From NCBI RefSeq assembly GCF_000429785.1, contig NZ_KE386952.1, positions 272,917-336,916 of the forward strand: a DNA stretch of 64,000 nt. Reading direction: 5' to 3'. A program made the position numbers and the translations under genes. The notes below the pieces were generated by a model. That model was not told where the DNA came from. It did no database searches and worked only from the letters and a program-made list of their open reading frames with translations. Every line of letters begins with the position of its first letter. The stretch's first letter is position 1. This DNA comes from Chitinibacter tainanensis DSM 15459. Lineage in GTDB: Bacteria; Pseudomonadota; Gammaproteobacteria; Burkholderiales; Chitinibacteraceae. Positions 45,515 through 54,504 of the stretch are shown here, piece after piece.

Positions 45515-46255
45515 TTACTGGTCAAACCCAAAACCCTGCTTGCGTGCCACTGGGGCCACTTGCGGGAAATAGAATTGCGAGTAGAACTGCGCGGTATTGG
45601 CCGACCATGGTTTGCCATCGCCACGGCCAATGCTTTGCCAGAATTCGCTCAGCGTTTGATCGTAGGCATCGATGTGCGCCGGCAGCTCTGCCGCTTGGTA
45701 GGTTTCGTGATGCACAAAGCTGGCTCGTGGCAGACGCGGTTTCAGCGGGCTATCGGTGGCTACATGGCCGATCACCACCCCGGCAATCGGGAAGGTATTC
45801 GCTGGCAGTTGCAGCAAATCAATCATCGCCTGTGGATCACGGCGAATACCCCCAATAGGTACCACGCCCAAACCAGCCGCCCGTGCGGCGGTCATCAGAT
45901 TACCCAGGGCAATGCCGGCATCGACCGCGCCCACACCAAAGCCTTCCACGCTTTGCTGAATCACATGTTCGATGCCGTGCTTGGCCAAAGCCTGGCTGGT
46001 TTTATGGAAATCGATCACCACTGTCACAAACACCGGCGCCTGGGCAATCCAGGGCTGGCCACCGGCGATTTCGGCGATTTTGGCGCGGCGGGCAGCATCT
46101 TGCACCACCACCAGCGATACTTGCTGGCCATTGATCGAGGTTGGGCCTTTGTAGGCTGCATCCAAAATGGCATCCAGCACTGCGGGCTCAATGGCTTGCT
46201 CGGTGTAGCTACGGACACTGCGGTGTTGGTGCATCAGTTCCAGCGTGGCATTCAT
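45515..46255 (-). CDS. NfrA/NfsA-like nitroreductase
   Basis: A 246-residue FMN oxidoreductase. The N terminus LMHQHRSVRSYTEQAIE is the FMN phosphate site, then AYKGPTSINGQQVSLVVV and a C-terminal GIRRDPQAMIDLLQLP. It reduces nitroaromatics, quinones or flavins with NADPH. GGAG precedes the ATG at 46255. A palindromic operator identical in design to that of the adjacent TetR gene lies 27-47 bases before the start, so it is probably a TetR target. Confidence 0.9.
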   Translation of the reverse strand: MNATLELMHQHRSVRSYTEQAIEPAVLDAILDAAYKGPTSINGQQVSLVVVQDAARRAKIAEIAGGQPWIAQAPVFVTVVIDFHKTSQALAKHGIEHVIQQSVEGFGVGAVDAGIALGNLMTAARAAGLGVVPIGGIRRDPQAMIDLLQLPANTFPIAGVVIGHVATDSPLKPRLPRASFVHHETYQAAELPAHIDAYDQTLSEFWQSIGRGDGKPWSANTAQFYSQFYFPQVAPVARKQGFGFDQ

Positions 46256-46281
46256 GGTGTATCTCCAAAGTACAGTCAATC

Positions 46282-46302
46282 AATTAGACCAGTCGTCTAG
46301 TT
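46282..46302. promoter_or_regulatory. Operator for the TetR regulator, nitroreductase side
   Basis: AATTAGAC-CAGTC-GTCTAGTT, an inverted repeat with a five-base spacer. Its core matches the reverse complement of the site at 46973-46993. Confidence 0.85.
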
Positions 46303-46365
46303 TAAAACTCAAAAAAAGCCGCCGTGAGGCGACGAAACATCTACCGGCCCGCAGGCCGGCGCGGT

Positions 46366-46962
46366 TTATTGGGCCGGCCCTGCCGGCAATAACCATTCGG
46401 TTTGTTGCAAAGCGCGCTCTAGCGGCGCACTACTCTGCTGAATCTTGCCCAGCAAGGCGCTGCCCATCCACAAGCTATACAAAGTGCTGGCCAGCTGGCT
46501 AGGCGGCTGGCTGGCCACCAGTTCGCCGCTGTGCTGACCGCGGGCAATTGCTTCGCCCAGCAAGGCTTCGATGGCTTGGGTGCCTTGAGCCAGCGTGGTG
46601 CGCATGGCGCTGGATAAATCGGCCACTTCCGCGCCCAATTTCAGCGCCAGACAGCCGCCAGCCTGGCATTGCTGATGGGTGATCCAGCCGCCAAAATACT
46701 GCAACAAAGCCGCGCGGACATTGCCCTGCGCGGGCGAAAGCTGCTGTGCCAGCCGCGCCTGGTAATCGGCAAAATACCGCTCCAGCATCGCCACCCCAAA
46801 GCCTTCTTTCGAGCGGAAATAATGATAGAACGAGCCTTTGGGCACGCCCGCTGTTTGCAAAATTTCGGCCAAACCGGTGGCGGCAAAGCCTTTATGCAAG
46901 ATAATTTGCTCAGCGGTGGCCAGAAGATGGCTGCGGGTATCGTCGGTGCTGGTTTTCATCAT
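46366..46962 (-). CDS. TetR-family regulator, NemR-like
   Basis: A 198-residue repressor. The helix-turn-helix is at about 28-52 (TGLAEILQTAGVPKGSFYHYF). The ligand domain has QCQAGGCLALKLGAE, with two Cys that could sense electrophiles, as in NemR. Its start region overlaps a palindromic operator, suggesting autorepression, and an identical-core operator precedes the nitroreductase gene at 45515-46255. An AGGA ribosome site precedes the ATG. Confidence 0.9.
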   Translation of the reverse strand: MMKTSTDDTRSHLLATAEQIILHKGFAATGLAEILQTAGVPKGSFYHYFRSKEGFGVAMLERYFADYQARLAQQLSPAQGNVRAALLQYFGGWITHQQCQAGGCLALKLGAEVADLSSAMRTTLAQGTQAIEALLGEAIARGQHSGELVASQPPSQLASTLYSLWMGSALLGKIQQSSAPLERALQQTEWLLPAGPAQ

Positions 46963-46972
46963 GGCGCCATCC

Positions 46973-46993
46973 TACTAGACGACTGGTCTAGTA
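46973..46993. promoter_or_regulatory. Operator for the TetR regulator, own gene
   Basis: TACTAGAC-GACTG-GTCTAGTA, an eight-base inverted repeat with a five-base spacer, 11 bases before the start and overlapping the ribosome site. Confidence 0.88.
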
Positions 46994-47153
46994 GCAAGCC
47001 CCCACCCTTGCCGCTCGTCACTTGTTGCAGTGGGAATTTGCCGCAATGCCGGCTGTGCGCAGGCTAGCGTGCAACTAACTGTGGAAAAACCCAACTGCGC
47101 TGCGCGTGATTTTCCCTTATCGTGCCGCACCTTTGCTGCTGTGGAGCATCACC

Positions 47154-47750
47154 ATGCCCAAACGCCATACCTGGCTGGAAGACGCCCAAGGCTTACTCAC
47201 CGGTGTCTTGTTAATGGCGCTGGCCATCCAGTTTTTCAAGCACGCCGGTTTGCTCACTGGCGGGATTACTGGTCTGGCCTTTTTGCTGTATTACGCCACC
47301 CACTGGGCCTATGGCGCGATCTTTTTCGCCATTAGCCTGCCGTTTTATCTGTTTGCCTACCGTGTTTTGGGGCGCGAATTTACGCTCAAAACCTTTCTGT
47401 GCATCGCCATGCTGTCGGTGCTGGCCGATTGGCTGCCGCACTGGATTCAATTTGGCCAGCTACAGCCCTGGTTTGCCAGCATTATTGGCGGTCTTTTGGC
47501 GGGGATCGGGATTTTAATGCTGATCCGGCACAAGGCGAGCCTTGGCGGGGTGACCGTGATGGCGCTGTTTTTGCAGCAGCGCCATGGCTGGCGTGCCGGG
47601 CATATCCAGCTGGTGTTTGATCTGTGTATTTTGGCCGCCGGCGCCATGACGGTGAGCGGCGAGAAACTATTGCTATCGATCATGGGCGCAGTGGCGCTGA
47701 ATCTGGTCATTGCCATCAATCACCGCCCTGGCCGCTATATGGGCATGTAG
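47154..47750 (+). CDS. YitT family membrane protein
   Basis: A 198-residue protein with five to six membrane helices and the pattern FKHAGLLTGGITGLAFLLYY plus ASLGGVTVMALFLQQRHGWR. Its transport role is not established. GGAG precedes the ATG at 47154. The upstream frame is open but not hydrophobic in the family way. Its stop touches a 49-bp element. Confidence 0.85.
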   Translation: MPKRHTWLEDAQGLLTGVLLMALAIQFFKHAGLLTGGITGLAFLLYYATHWAYGAIFFAISLPFYLFAYRVLGREFTLKTFLCIAMLSVLADWLPHWIQFGQLQPWFASIIGGLLAGIGILMLIRHKASLGGVTVMALFLQQRHGWRAGHIQLVFDLCILAAGAMTVSGEKLLLSIMGAVALNLVIAINHRPGRYMGM

Positions 47751-47798
47751 TGTATTAGGCTGTGTGCCTTATATTAATTAGCATTCAAGCCAATACGC
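47750..47798. repeat. 49-bp element (ends GTGTAT/ATACGC; convergent gap)
   Basis: GTGTAT at 47750-47755 and ATACGC at 47793-47798, beginning at the YitT stop codon and lying before the convergent phytase-like gene. Confidence 0.55.
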
Positions 47799-47863
47799 AT
47801 GATGCATGCATAACTAGGTAAAGGCACCTGACTGATTTCAGCTCAGCCCGGTGCCGACCTATT

Positions 47864-49210
47864 TTACTGCGGGTAATACGCGCTCAGCGGCTGTTTCAGT
47901 TTCAGCAGCCACAGCTCGGAGTCTTCCTTAGTGGCTTTGACCTGCAGCGCTTCGCCTTCGGGCAAACGGCCATCTTTGATCAGTACATCATCCAGATCTT
48001 TGCCGCTGGCCAGCTCGGCTTTCAGGCCGAAATCGTTGTCGTTAATCAGCGCCAGCTGACCATCAACCACCGTTAAGCCTTCGGCCTTCTCGGCTTGCCA
48101 GCCGATTTCGCGCAGATCAAACATCCGCTGCTTGCGAATCAGCTTGAGGCCGGCCAATTGCTCGGCGGTAGCGTATTCGGCCTCTTTGCCCTCCAGCTGC
48201 GGTAAAGCTTCGGCGCCGGCAATGTCGATCACATACAGCACATTGCGCATCTGTTTATCTTTGCCCTTGCCCTGCTCCACCAGCACGAAGCGCTGATTAT
48301 CCAGCGCCACCAGATCACCGATTTTGGCATCGCCATTTTTCTTGTAGGCGGCGCTATCCAGCGGGTAGCCCAGCATACGGGTCGCGCCGGTGGTCGGGTC
48401 TAGCTCCAGCAAGCGGATAATGCCGGCGCTGTGTTTGGTTTCGCCATTGATATTGAGGGTGGATTGCAGCATGGCGTAGATCTTGCCATTGGGGGTGCGC
48501 GCCACAGCTTCAAAGCCTCGATTTGGCTGGCGGTATTGCAGCACCTCGGGTAGGCCGCGGCCCGGGGCCAGCTGTTGCAGTACTTTGCCGGTTTTGGCTT
48601 CCACTTTCAGCAGGAAGGGGCCATATTCATCCACCACCCACAGATGACCTTTGCCATCAGGCACGATGCCCTCAGGATCTACCCCGCGCGGATGCGCCGG
48701 TAGTACCGCCAGCGTGTCGCTCAGCGCCACTTCACCGGTCGCCCCCACCGTACCTGCTGGCAGCGGCAAACCGCTCGCTGGGCCTTCAGCAAACTGGAAC
48801 GGCTGGCTCTGGATTACACTGGCGCTCTTGCCTCGCACCAGCTTGATCTGGGCAAAACGGGGCTGGTAATCAGGGGTGAGGAAAATCTTGCTCTCCAGCT
48901 TTTTGCCACCCTCTTGCACGCGCGGCGCATCGCCATTCGGGCCACGATCGCCGGTGGCCCAGAACAGCAAATTACCCTGCGCATCTTTACCCTTAAACGC
49001 TAGACCCGAGCCCGGCGCAAACGGCAGCCCCTGCGGAAATTCGCTGGCAAACGCACCGCTGTACAGCAGATTGAACTTGGCCGGGCTTTGCAGCGCATAG
49101 CGCTCTACCGCCGCCACCTGTGGATGATTGACGCTCTCGGCGCGAAAAGCCTCGCCCGCTTGCGCCCCACTTGCCAGCACTGCCGCCAGCATCCATGCCC
49201 ATTGCTGCAT
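47864..49210 (-). CDS. Phytase-like esterase-domain protein, exported
   Basis: A 448-residue exported protein with a signal peptide ending GAQA. The rest is a beta-propeller-like phytase-like domain: GSGLAFKGKDAQGNLLFWATGD, GVDPEGIVPDGKGHLWVVDEYGPF, NRGFEAVARTPNGKIYAMLQ, and a late LALINDNDFG. Family members are predicted phosphoesterases. GAGG lies six bases before the ATG at 49210. It is a paralog of the lipoprotein at 50150 and lacks the large inserted domain of that protein. Confidence 0.85.
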   Translation of the reverse strand: MQQWAWMLAAVLASGAQAGEAFRAESVNHPQVAAVERYALQSPAKFNLLYSGAFASEFPQGLPFAPGSGLAFKGKDAQGNLLFWATGDRGPNGDAPRVQEGGKKLESKIFLTPDYQPRFAQIKLVRGKSASVIQSQPFQFAEGPASGLPLPAGTVGATGEVALSDTLAVLPAHPRGVDPEGIVPDGKGHLWVVDEYGPFLLKVEAKTGKVLQQLAPGRGLPEVLQYRQPNRGFEAVARTPNGKIYAMLQSTLNINGETKHSAGIIRLLELDPTTGATRMLGYPLDSAAYKKNGDAKIGDLVALDNQRFVLVEQGKGKDKQMRNVLYVIDIAGAEALPQLEGKEAEYATAEQLAGLKLIRKQRMFDLREIGWQAEKAEGLTVVDGQLALINDNDFGLKAELASGKDLDDVLIKDGRLPEGEALQVKATKEDSELWLLKLKQPLSAYYPQ

Positions 49211-49653
49211 ACCCACCTCGTTAAATGAAATCTGCTTGCAATATTACGCAGCAGCGATGACGAAACGATGACAAATTGGCTAGGTACCGCCAGTCAGCAA
49301 GCGTCGGCGTGCAGGCTAAGCAAAAACCCAAACACCAAATACCCATACCCTGTATATAAAACCAACCATTACAAAGAAAGGCCTTCATGCGCATACCTAT
49401 AGATGCAATCTCGACCGCGCGAGCGTTTGCCGTTGAGCGTCACCACTCGTCGGCTTACATTCAAGTTTTGATAAGCCATACCTCGGTACGGTATCGGTGG
49501 GCGAAATCGACAGGGCTTAGCGGCGGCTGGCGATACCCTGCCGCGCAAAAAGCAAGCCAAGCCCGCGACGGGCGGCGGCCACTAGGCCGAAGTGATTTTC
49601 TTGTCTTTACTGAAATTCAAACAGCATGATCAATCAAGACAAGGGATACCGAA
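49211..49653. other. 443-base gap with clustered 49-bp element parts
   Basis: No credible gene (the short open frames have no signal, ribosome site or family). It holds one 49-bp element (49350-49398), adjacent ATACCC copies at 49339-49350, the palindrome ATACC-N7-GGTAT at 49478-49494, and a related 50-base spacing from 49489 to ATACCC ending at 49538. Confidence 0.6.
49350..49398. repeat. 49-bp element (ends CTGTAT/ATACCT)
   Basis: CTGTAT at 49350-49355 and ATACCT at 49393-49398. A preceding ATACCC ends five bases before its left end. Confidence 0.55.
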
Positions 49654-49881
49654 ATGCAGCTCTCAATGAAAATGTGTGCCGTCCCGATTTTGCTCGGGAT
49701 CACCTGCTTACTGGGGTATGGCGTGCTCAGCAGCGCCTTTGATCTGCGCGAAATCAGCCTCGTATTGCTGCTCCTGCCGCTGGGCTGGATGCTGATTTTT
49801 GGCGGCATTTATATTGGCCTGATGTATCTGAGCCAGATGAGTATCGACCCGATCCGCTTTCGCCCGCACCGCCATCACTAA
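49654..49881 (+). CDS. Small membrane protein, unknown
   Basis: A 75-residue protein with two predicted helices (about 8-27 and 34-58) and a basic His/Arg tail (RFRPHRHH). I do not recognise it firmly. AGGGA lies before the ATG. It stands alone between 49-bp elements. Confidence 0.6.
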   Translation: MQLSMKMCAVPILLGITCLLGYGVLSSAFDLREISLVLLLLPLGWMLIFGGIYIGLMYLSQMSIDPIRFRPHRHH

Positions 49882-49996
49882 GCCTGACGCATCACCCCCA
49901 ACAACGGCTCGCTGCGGCGGGCCGTTGTGCTGTGGGCGCCGCACAGAATCAGATTAAGGCATTTTACCTTTCGTCGCCCAATCAAATACCCCAGTG

Positions 49997-50045
49997 ATGT
50001 ATATCACCACAGCCTATTCCAGCTATAACTCTGCAGCAGATACCT
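49997..50045. repeat. 49-bp element (ends ATGTAT/ATACCT)
   Basis: ATGTAT at 49997-50002 and ATACCT at 50040-50045. A perfect ATACCC (49986-49991) lies exactly five bases before it. Confidence 0.55.
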
Positions 50046-50149
50046 TTCATCGTTTCGCCATCTAGACGTCATCGCTTTGTCGCGTAATTGCAAACGGCCT
50101 GCAAACTGCGCCCTCTATGCTCGCGGCATTTTTTGATGACGAGGTGCAT

Positions 50150-52642
50150 ATGTCTGCCCATGCCCGCGCCGGCCTTTTTGGCTTGGCCCTGCTTCCCCTG
50201 CTACTGGCCGCGTGCGGCGGTGGCGAACTGCAAACTCCAACCAGCAGCGTCACCGCGCCCACGCTCAGCGGCCGCGCGATCCTGCCCGCCGCCACTTTCG
50301 CCGATGGCCCGATCTCGGGCCAATATCTGGGCGGGACTTTGTTTAACGGCCACAGCGCGCCGTTTGCCAAACAGCCGGTACAAGGCTTTTCAGCGATTCT
50401 GAAAAACGCCGATGGCAGCTTCCTGGTGATGGCCGACAACGGCTACGGCAGCATCGAAAACTCGGCTGACTTTAATCTGCGCGTGTACACCATCCGCCCG
50501 AATTTCAAAACCGCCACTGGCGGCGATGGCAGCATCAAGACCGAGAAATTCATCGAGCTGAAAGACCCGAATAAACTGATCCCATTTGCGATCACCAATC
50601 AATTCAGCAAAGAGCGCGTACTGACCGGCGCCGACTTTGACATCGAATCGATGCAGCGCGCACCGGATGGCACGCTGTGGTTTGGCGATGAATTTGGCCC
50701 GTTCCTGCTGCATACCGACGCCAATGGCGTGCTGCTGGAAGCGCCAATCAAGCTGATGGATAGCGAAAATGCCGGCCTGGAAATCCGCTCGCCGCAAAAC
50801 CCATACAGCGAAGAAGGCAGCGCGGTGCGCATCATGAATGCCGTGCGCGCCCATGCGCAGAGCTTTGGCGCCAAACGTGCGCCGGTGTTCTCGCCGTACT
50901 TTGTGCAGCTGAAATACGACGCCAATGGCGTGAAATCCAGCCCGGACGCCCACTACGCCCGCGGCAAAAACCCGCAACCGGGCCTCACCCCAGCCACTAG
51001 CGAGATTTTTGATGTTGCCTCGCTCAAGAGCGCTGGCTATCAGGTGGTGACCTGGACGGTGAACGATAAAACCAAAATGACCGAGCTACTGAAAGCCGGC
51101 GTGAGCGGCATTATCTCTGATCGCCCTGATCTGCTGCTGGCGGCGGTGAAAGAATTTGATGCCAACAAAGACGGCGTACCTGGTGACTACCTGACCAAAG
51201 ACGGCCTGATCGACCCGGCCAAATTTGACGCCCAAGGCCACCGTGGCGCGCGCAATCTGCGCCCAGAAAACACCCTGCCCGCCTTTGAGGCCGCGCTGGA
51301 TAATCTGATGACCACGCTGGAAACCGATTCGGGCATCACCAAAGATGGCGTCTCCGTACTGAAGCACGACCCTTACATCGAAACCCAGAAATGCCGCCGT
51401 ACCGATGGCACGCCGTACAACGACATCAAGCAAGAAGTGCTGATCAAAGACCTGACACTGGCGCAAATCCAGGCCGACTATATCTGCGATAAAGTCTTCC
51501 GCGGCGCCGACCAGAGCAACGACGTGGCTCTCTCGCCAGTTTCGGCCGCACTGGCCACGGCCAAGGGTTACACCAGCCCGTATGTCTTGCCCAAAACGCA
51601 GGATATCTTCGATCTGGTTACGGCCTATATTGACTACTACAGCACCGGCGCGGGCAAAACCCATCCGGATGCGGCCAAACGCGTGGCCAACGCCAAGACC
51701 GTCCGCTTTAACATCGAAACCAAGATCAATCCGCGCAGCGACAAAGACAACCACGATAAAGTCTACAAAGACCGCACCGTGGGCTTTGAGCAAATGGCCG
51801 ATACGCTGGCCAAAGTGATTGTCGACAACAAGATGGAAGCGCGCGCCGACATCCAGAGTTTCGATTTCCGCACCCTGCTGCGGGTACAAGAGAAATTCCC
51901 GGCCATTCGTACCGTGTATCTGTTTGGTGATTTCCCGATCTACCCAGATCCGGCCAATACCGATGACGGCACCAATATGCAGGATGAAAACGGCAAAAAC
52001 ACGCCGTGGATGGCCGGCCTGTATTGGCCATATCGCAGCACCGCCACCAGCAATCCATTCCGCGCGAAGAAATCTGGTGGTTTTGAAGGTATGGCGCTCT
52101 CAAGCGATGGCAGCAAGCTGTACCCGCTGCTGGAACAACCGCTGACTGGCCACGATGATAAAACGCTGCTGATCAGCGAATTTGATATCGCTAGCCGTAA
52201 ATACACCGGCAAAACCTTCAAGTACAAGCTGGACGCCAAAGGCACCAATATCGGCGACTTTATCCTGTTTAACGCCGAAGAAGGCATCATTATCGAGCGC
52301 GATAACAGCACCGGCGATCTGGCTGGCTTTAAAAAGCTCTTCAAGATCAAGCTGGGTAAAGCCGGTGATTACGTTGAGAAAACCGAACTGGTCAACCTGA
52401 TGGACATTAAAGATCCAAAAGGCATCAGCGGCACTGCCAGCAATGGTGATATCGGGCTGGGTGGCGTCTTTGCGATGCCGTTTGTCACCATCGAGGACGT
52501 GGTGGTGATCGATGAAAACACCCTCGGCGTGCTCAACGACAACAACTACCCATTTAGCGTGGGTCGCCACATGGGCACCAAGCTGCCGGATGACAACGAA
52601 TTTATGTTGATCACCCTGCCAAGCCCACTGAAACTGAAATAA
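50150..52642 (+). CDS. Phytase-like lipoprotein with inserted GDPD domain
   Basis: An 830-residue lipoprotein (signal with lipobox LAAC). Residues about 60-202 are the first part of a phytase-like propeller, ending WFGDEFGPFLLHTDANGVLL. It resumes at about 642 with GGFEGMALSSDGSKLYPLLE and runs to the end. Between lie about 440 residues with glycerophosphodiester phosphodiesterase features: HRG at 364, E391/D393, H406-D407 and later NIETK and SFDF. The segment VVTWTVND...GIISDRPDLL, normally last in GDPD, comes first here (about 295-330). Predicted to cleave glycerophosphodiesters outside the cell. Start at 50150 with GAGG. Confidence 0.88.
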   Translation: MSAHARAGLFGLALLPLLLAACGGGELQTPTSSVTAPTLSGRAILPAATFADGPISGQYLGGTLFNGHSAPFAKQPVQGFSAILKNADGSFLVMADNGYGSIENSADFNLRVYTIRPNFKTATGGDGSIKTEKFIELKDPNKLIPFAITNQFSKERVLTGADFDIESMQRAPDGTLWFGDEFGPFLLHTDANGVLLEAPIKLMDSENAGLEIRSPQNPYSEEGSAVRIMNAVRAHAQSFGAKRAPVFSPYFVQLKYDANGVKSSPDAHYARGKNPQPGLTPATSEIFDVASLKSAGYQVVTWTVNDKTKMTELLKAGVSGIISDRPDLLLAAVKEFDANKDGVPGDYLTKDGLIDPAKFDAQGHRGARNLRPENTLPAFEAALDNLMTTLETDSGITKDGVSVLKHDPYIETQKCRRTDGTPYNDIKQEVLIKDLTLAQIQADYICDKVFRGADQSNDVALSPVSAALATAKGYTSPYVLPKTQDIFDLVTAYIDYYSTGAGKTHPDAAKRVANAKTVRFNIETKINPRSDKDNHDKVYKDRTVGFEQMADTLAKVIVDNKMEARADIQSFDFRTLLRVQEKFPAIRTVYLFGDFPIYPDPANTDDGTNMQDENGKNTPWMAGLYWPYRSTATSNPFRAKKSGGFEGMALSSDGSKLYPLLEQPLTGHDDKTLLISEFDIASRKYTGKTFKYKLDAKGTNIGDFILFNAEEGIIIERDNSTGDLAGFKKLFKIKLGKAGDYVEKTELVNLMDIKDPKGISGTASNGDIGLGGVFAMPFVTIEDVVVIDENTLGVLNDNNYPFSVGRHMGTKLPDDNEFMLITLPSPLKLK

Positions 52643-52659
52643 ACCGCGCCGGCCTGCCC

Positions 52660-52693
52660 AATAAAAAAGCCCGCGCTTGCGGGCTTTTTTATT
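52660..52693. terminator. Bidirectional rho-independent terminator
   Basis: GCCCGC / GCGGGC stem extended by A and T runs, four-base loop. Follows the phytase-like/GDPD gene. Confidence 0.92.
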
Positions 52694-52717
52694 GGTTTGC
52701 TCTAACATACCGCCAGG

Positions 52718-52766
52718 CTGTATTAACCTAAAGAGCATTCAATATAATACCTGGGGCGATATACCC
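52718..52766. repeat. 49-bp element (left end CTGTAT; convergent gap)
   Basis: CTGTAT at 52718-52723 and ATACCC at 52761-52766, ending at the lysP stop codon. An ATACCG at 52707-52712 lies five bases before it. Confidence 0.6.
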
Positions 52767-54247
52767 TAGCGCTTCTCGCTATGCAGCAAGGCTTCACGCG
52801 CATCTTCAAAGCTCATTTCTTCCGGGCGGACCAGGCGGGTTTTATGCTTGAGGCGATAGCCCCACCAGATCGCCAGAAACAGCGGAATCCCGATATACGT
52901 TGCGGTAACGCCCAGCCAATCGATCTTGCCGGCGGCAAAGGCCTGATAGTTTTGCCCCAACATCACCAAGACACACAGGCTAAACGCAAATAGCGGCCCA
53001 TACGGGAAAAACGGCGAGCGATACGGCAGCTCATCCAGCGAATGGCCTTGTGCCAGAAACCCTTGGCGGAAACGATAATGGCTCACCGCAATCCCCAGCC
53101 AGGCAATAAAACCAGTCATGCCCGACATATTCAGTAGCCACAGATACACGGTTTTATCTTCGCCCAGCGCGGTCAGGAAACACAGCATACCCACTGCCGT
53201 GGTGGCATACAGCGCATTGCGCGGCACACCGTTGCCCGCCAGCTTGGCAAAGATCTTGGGCGCCAAGCCCTGCTGAGCCAGGGTAAACAGCATCCGCGTT
53301 GAGGCATACATACCCGAATTACCGGCCGAGATAATCGCCGTGAGAATCACTGTATTCATCAAGGCGGCCGCAAAGGCCAGGCCGGCATTCTGGAACACCA
53401 GCGTGAACGGGCTCATCCCAATGTCGGCAATATCGTTTTTCAGCAGCTTAGGATCGGTATAAGGGATCAGCAAACCAATCAGGAAAATGGCGATCACATA
53501 AAACAGCAAAATCCGCCAGAACACCTGCCGGATCGCCCGTGGAATCGCTTTATGCGGGTTTTCGGCCTCGCCAGCGGCCACGCCAATCAGCTCGGTACCC
53601 TGAAACGAAAAGCCGGCCACCATCATCACGCCAATCATCGCGGGCAGGCCACCGACAAAAGGCGCCTCACCCAGGGTGAAGTTATGCCAGCCGCCCTGCT
53701 CACCGCCGTGCATCACGCCAAAAATCATCAACAGGCCGGTGGCGATAAACACAATCACCGTCACCACTTTGATCAGCGAGCACCAGTATTCGGCCTCACC
53801 AAAGCCCCGCACCGAGATGTAATTCAGCGCAAACATCACCGCCAGAAAGCCGGCACTCCAGTAAATACCCGGCACATCGGGAAACCAGAACGCCATAATC
53901 AGCTGCGCCGCGACCAGCTCGACCGCAATGGTCACCGCCCAGTTGTACCAGTAATTCCAGCCCAGCGCGAAACCAAAGCCCGGCTCGACAAAGCGCGCAC
54001 CATAGGTGGCAAACGAGCCCGACACCGGCATATAGGCTGCCAGCTCACCCAGACTCGTCATCAGGAAATACACCATCAGACCGATCAGCAGGTAGGCCGC
54101 AATCGCGCCGCCTGGGCCGGCCTGGGCAATGGTGGCGCCCGAGGCCACAAACAGCCCGGTACCAATCGAACCACCGATGGCAATCATCGACAAATGGCGC
54201 GCTTTCAGATTGCGCCGCAAGGTAGGCGGGGAGGAAGAGGTACTCAT
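52766..54247 (-). CDS. lysP: Lysine permease LysP
   Basis: A 493-residue twelve-helix amino-acid permease. It matches E. coli LysP through most of its length: ARHLSMIAIGGSIGTGLFVA, MTSLGELAAYMPVSGSFATY, GFGFALGWNYWYNWAVTIA and SGNSGMYASTRML. It imports lysine using protons. The long match makes the substrate assignment stronger than for most permeases. It is divergent from the solute-binding protein gene at 54505. Confidence 0.95.
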   Translation of the reverse strand: MSTSSSPPTLRRNLKARHLSMIAIGGSIGTGLFVASGATIAQAGPGGAIAAYLLIGLMVYFLMTSLGELAAYMPVSGSFATYGARFVEPGFGFALGWNYWYNWAVTIAVELVAAQLIMAFWFPDVPGIYWSAGFLAVMFALNYISVRGFGEAEYWCSLIKVVTVIVFIATGLLMIFGVMHGGEQGGWHNFTLGEAPFVGGLPAMIGVMMVAGFSFQGTELIGVAAGEAENPHKAIPRAIRQVFWRILLFYVIAIFLIGLLIPYTDPKLLKNDIADIGMSPFTLVFQNAGLAFAAALMNTVILTAIISAGNSGMYASTRMLFTLAQQGLAPKIFAKLAGNGVPRNALYATTAVGMLCFLTALGEDKTVYLWLLNMSGMTGFIAWLGIAVSHYRFRQGFLAQGHSLDELPYRSPFFPYGPLFAFSLCVLVMLGQNYQAFAAGKIDWLGVTATYIGIPLFLAIWWGYRLKHKTRLVRPEEMSFEDAREALLHSEKR

Positions 54248-54504
54248 TACGTGGGCTGCATCCTATGTTTTGATTAAAAAATGGTCAGTTGATGATGCCT
54301 GAAAAGCCCTGCGCTGTCGTTTGTGGCTATCCCTAGTCAAATACAGTGCAGCCACAAAGCCAGTCAAACAGCTTGACCTAAAATCGGCGACGCCAGCTTG
54401 CAGGGATTTTTCACCGTGCCAGCACAGCATGTAGGAAAGCCCGCACGCACGCCGTTTATCGTCTCAGCGCCCGTCTTGCTACCCCAGCACCAGCGTAAGC
54501 AGCC

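Noticed and set aside
49387-49629. 80-codon open frame in the 49.2-49.65 kb gap
   Set aside because: No ribosome site, no family, and it spans several ATACC/GGTAT sites.
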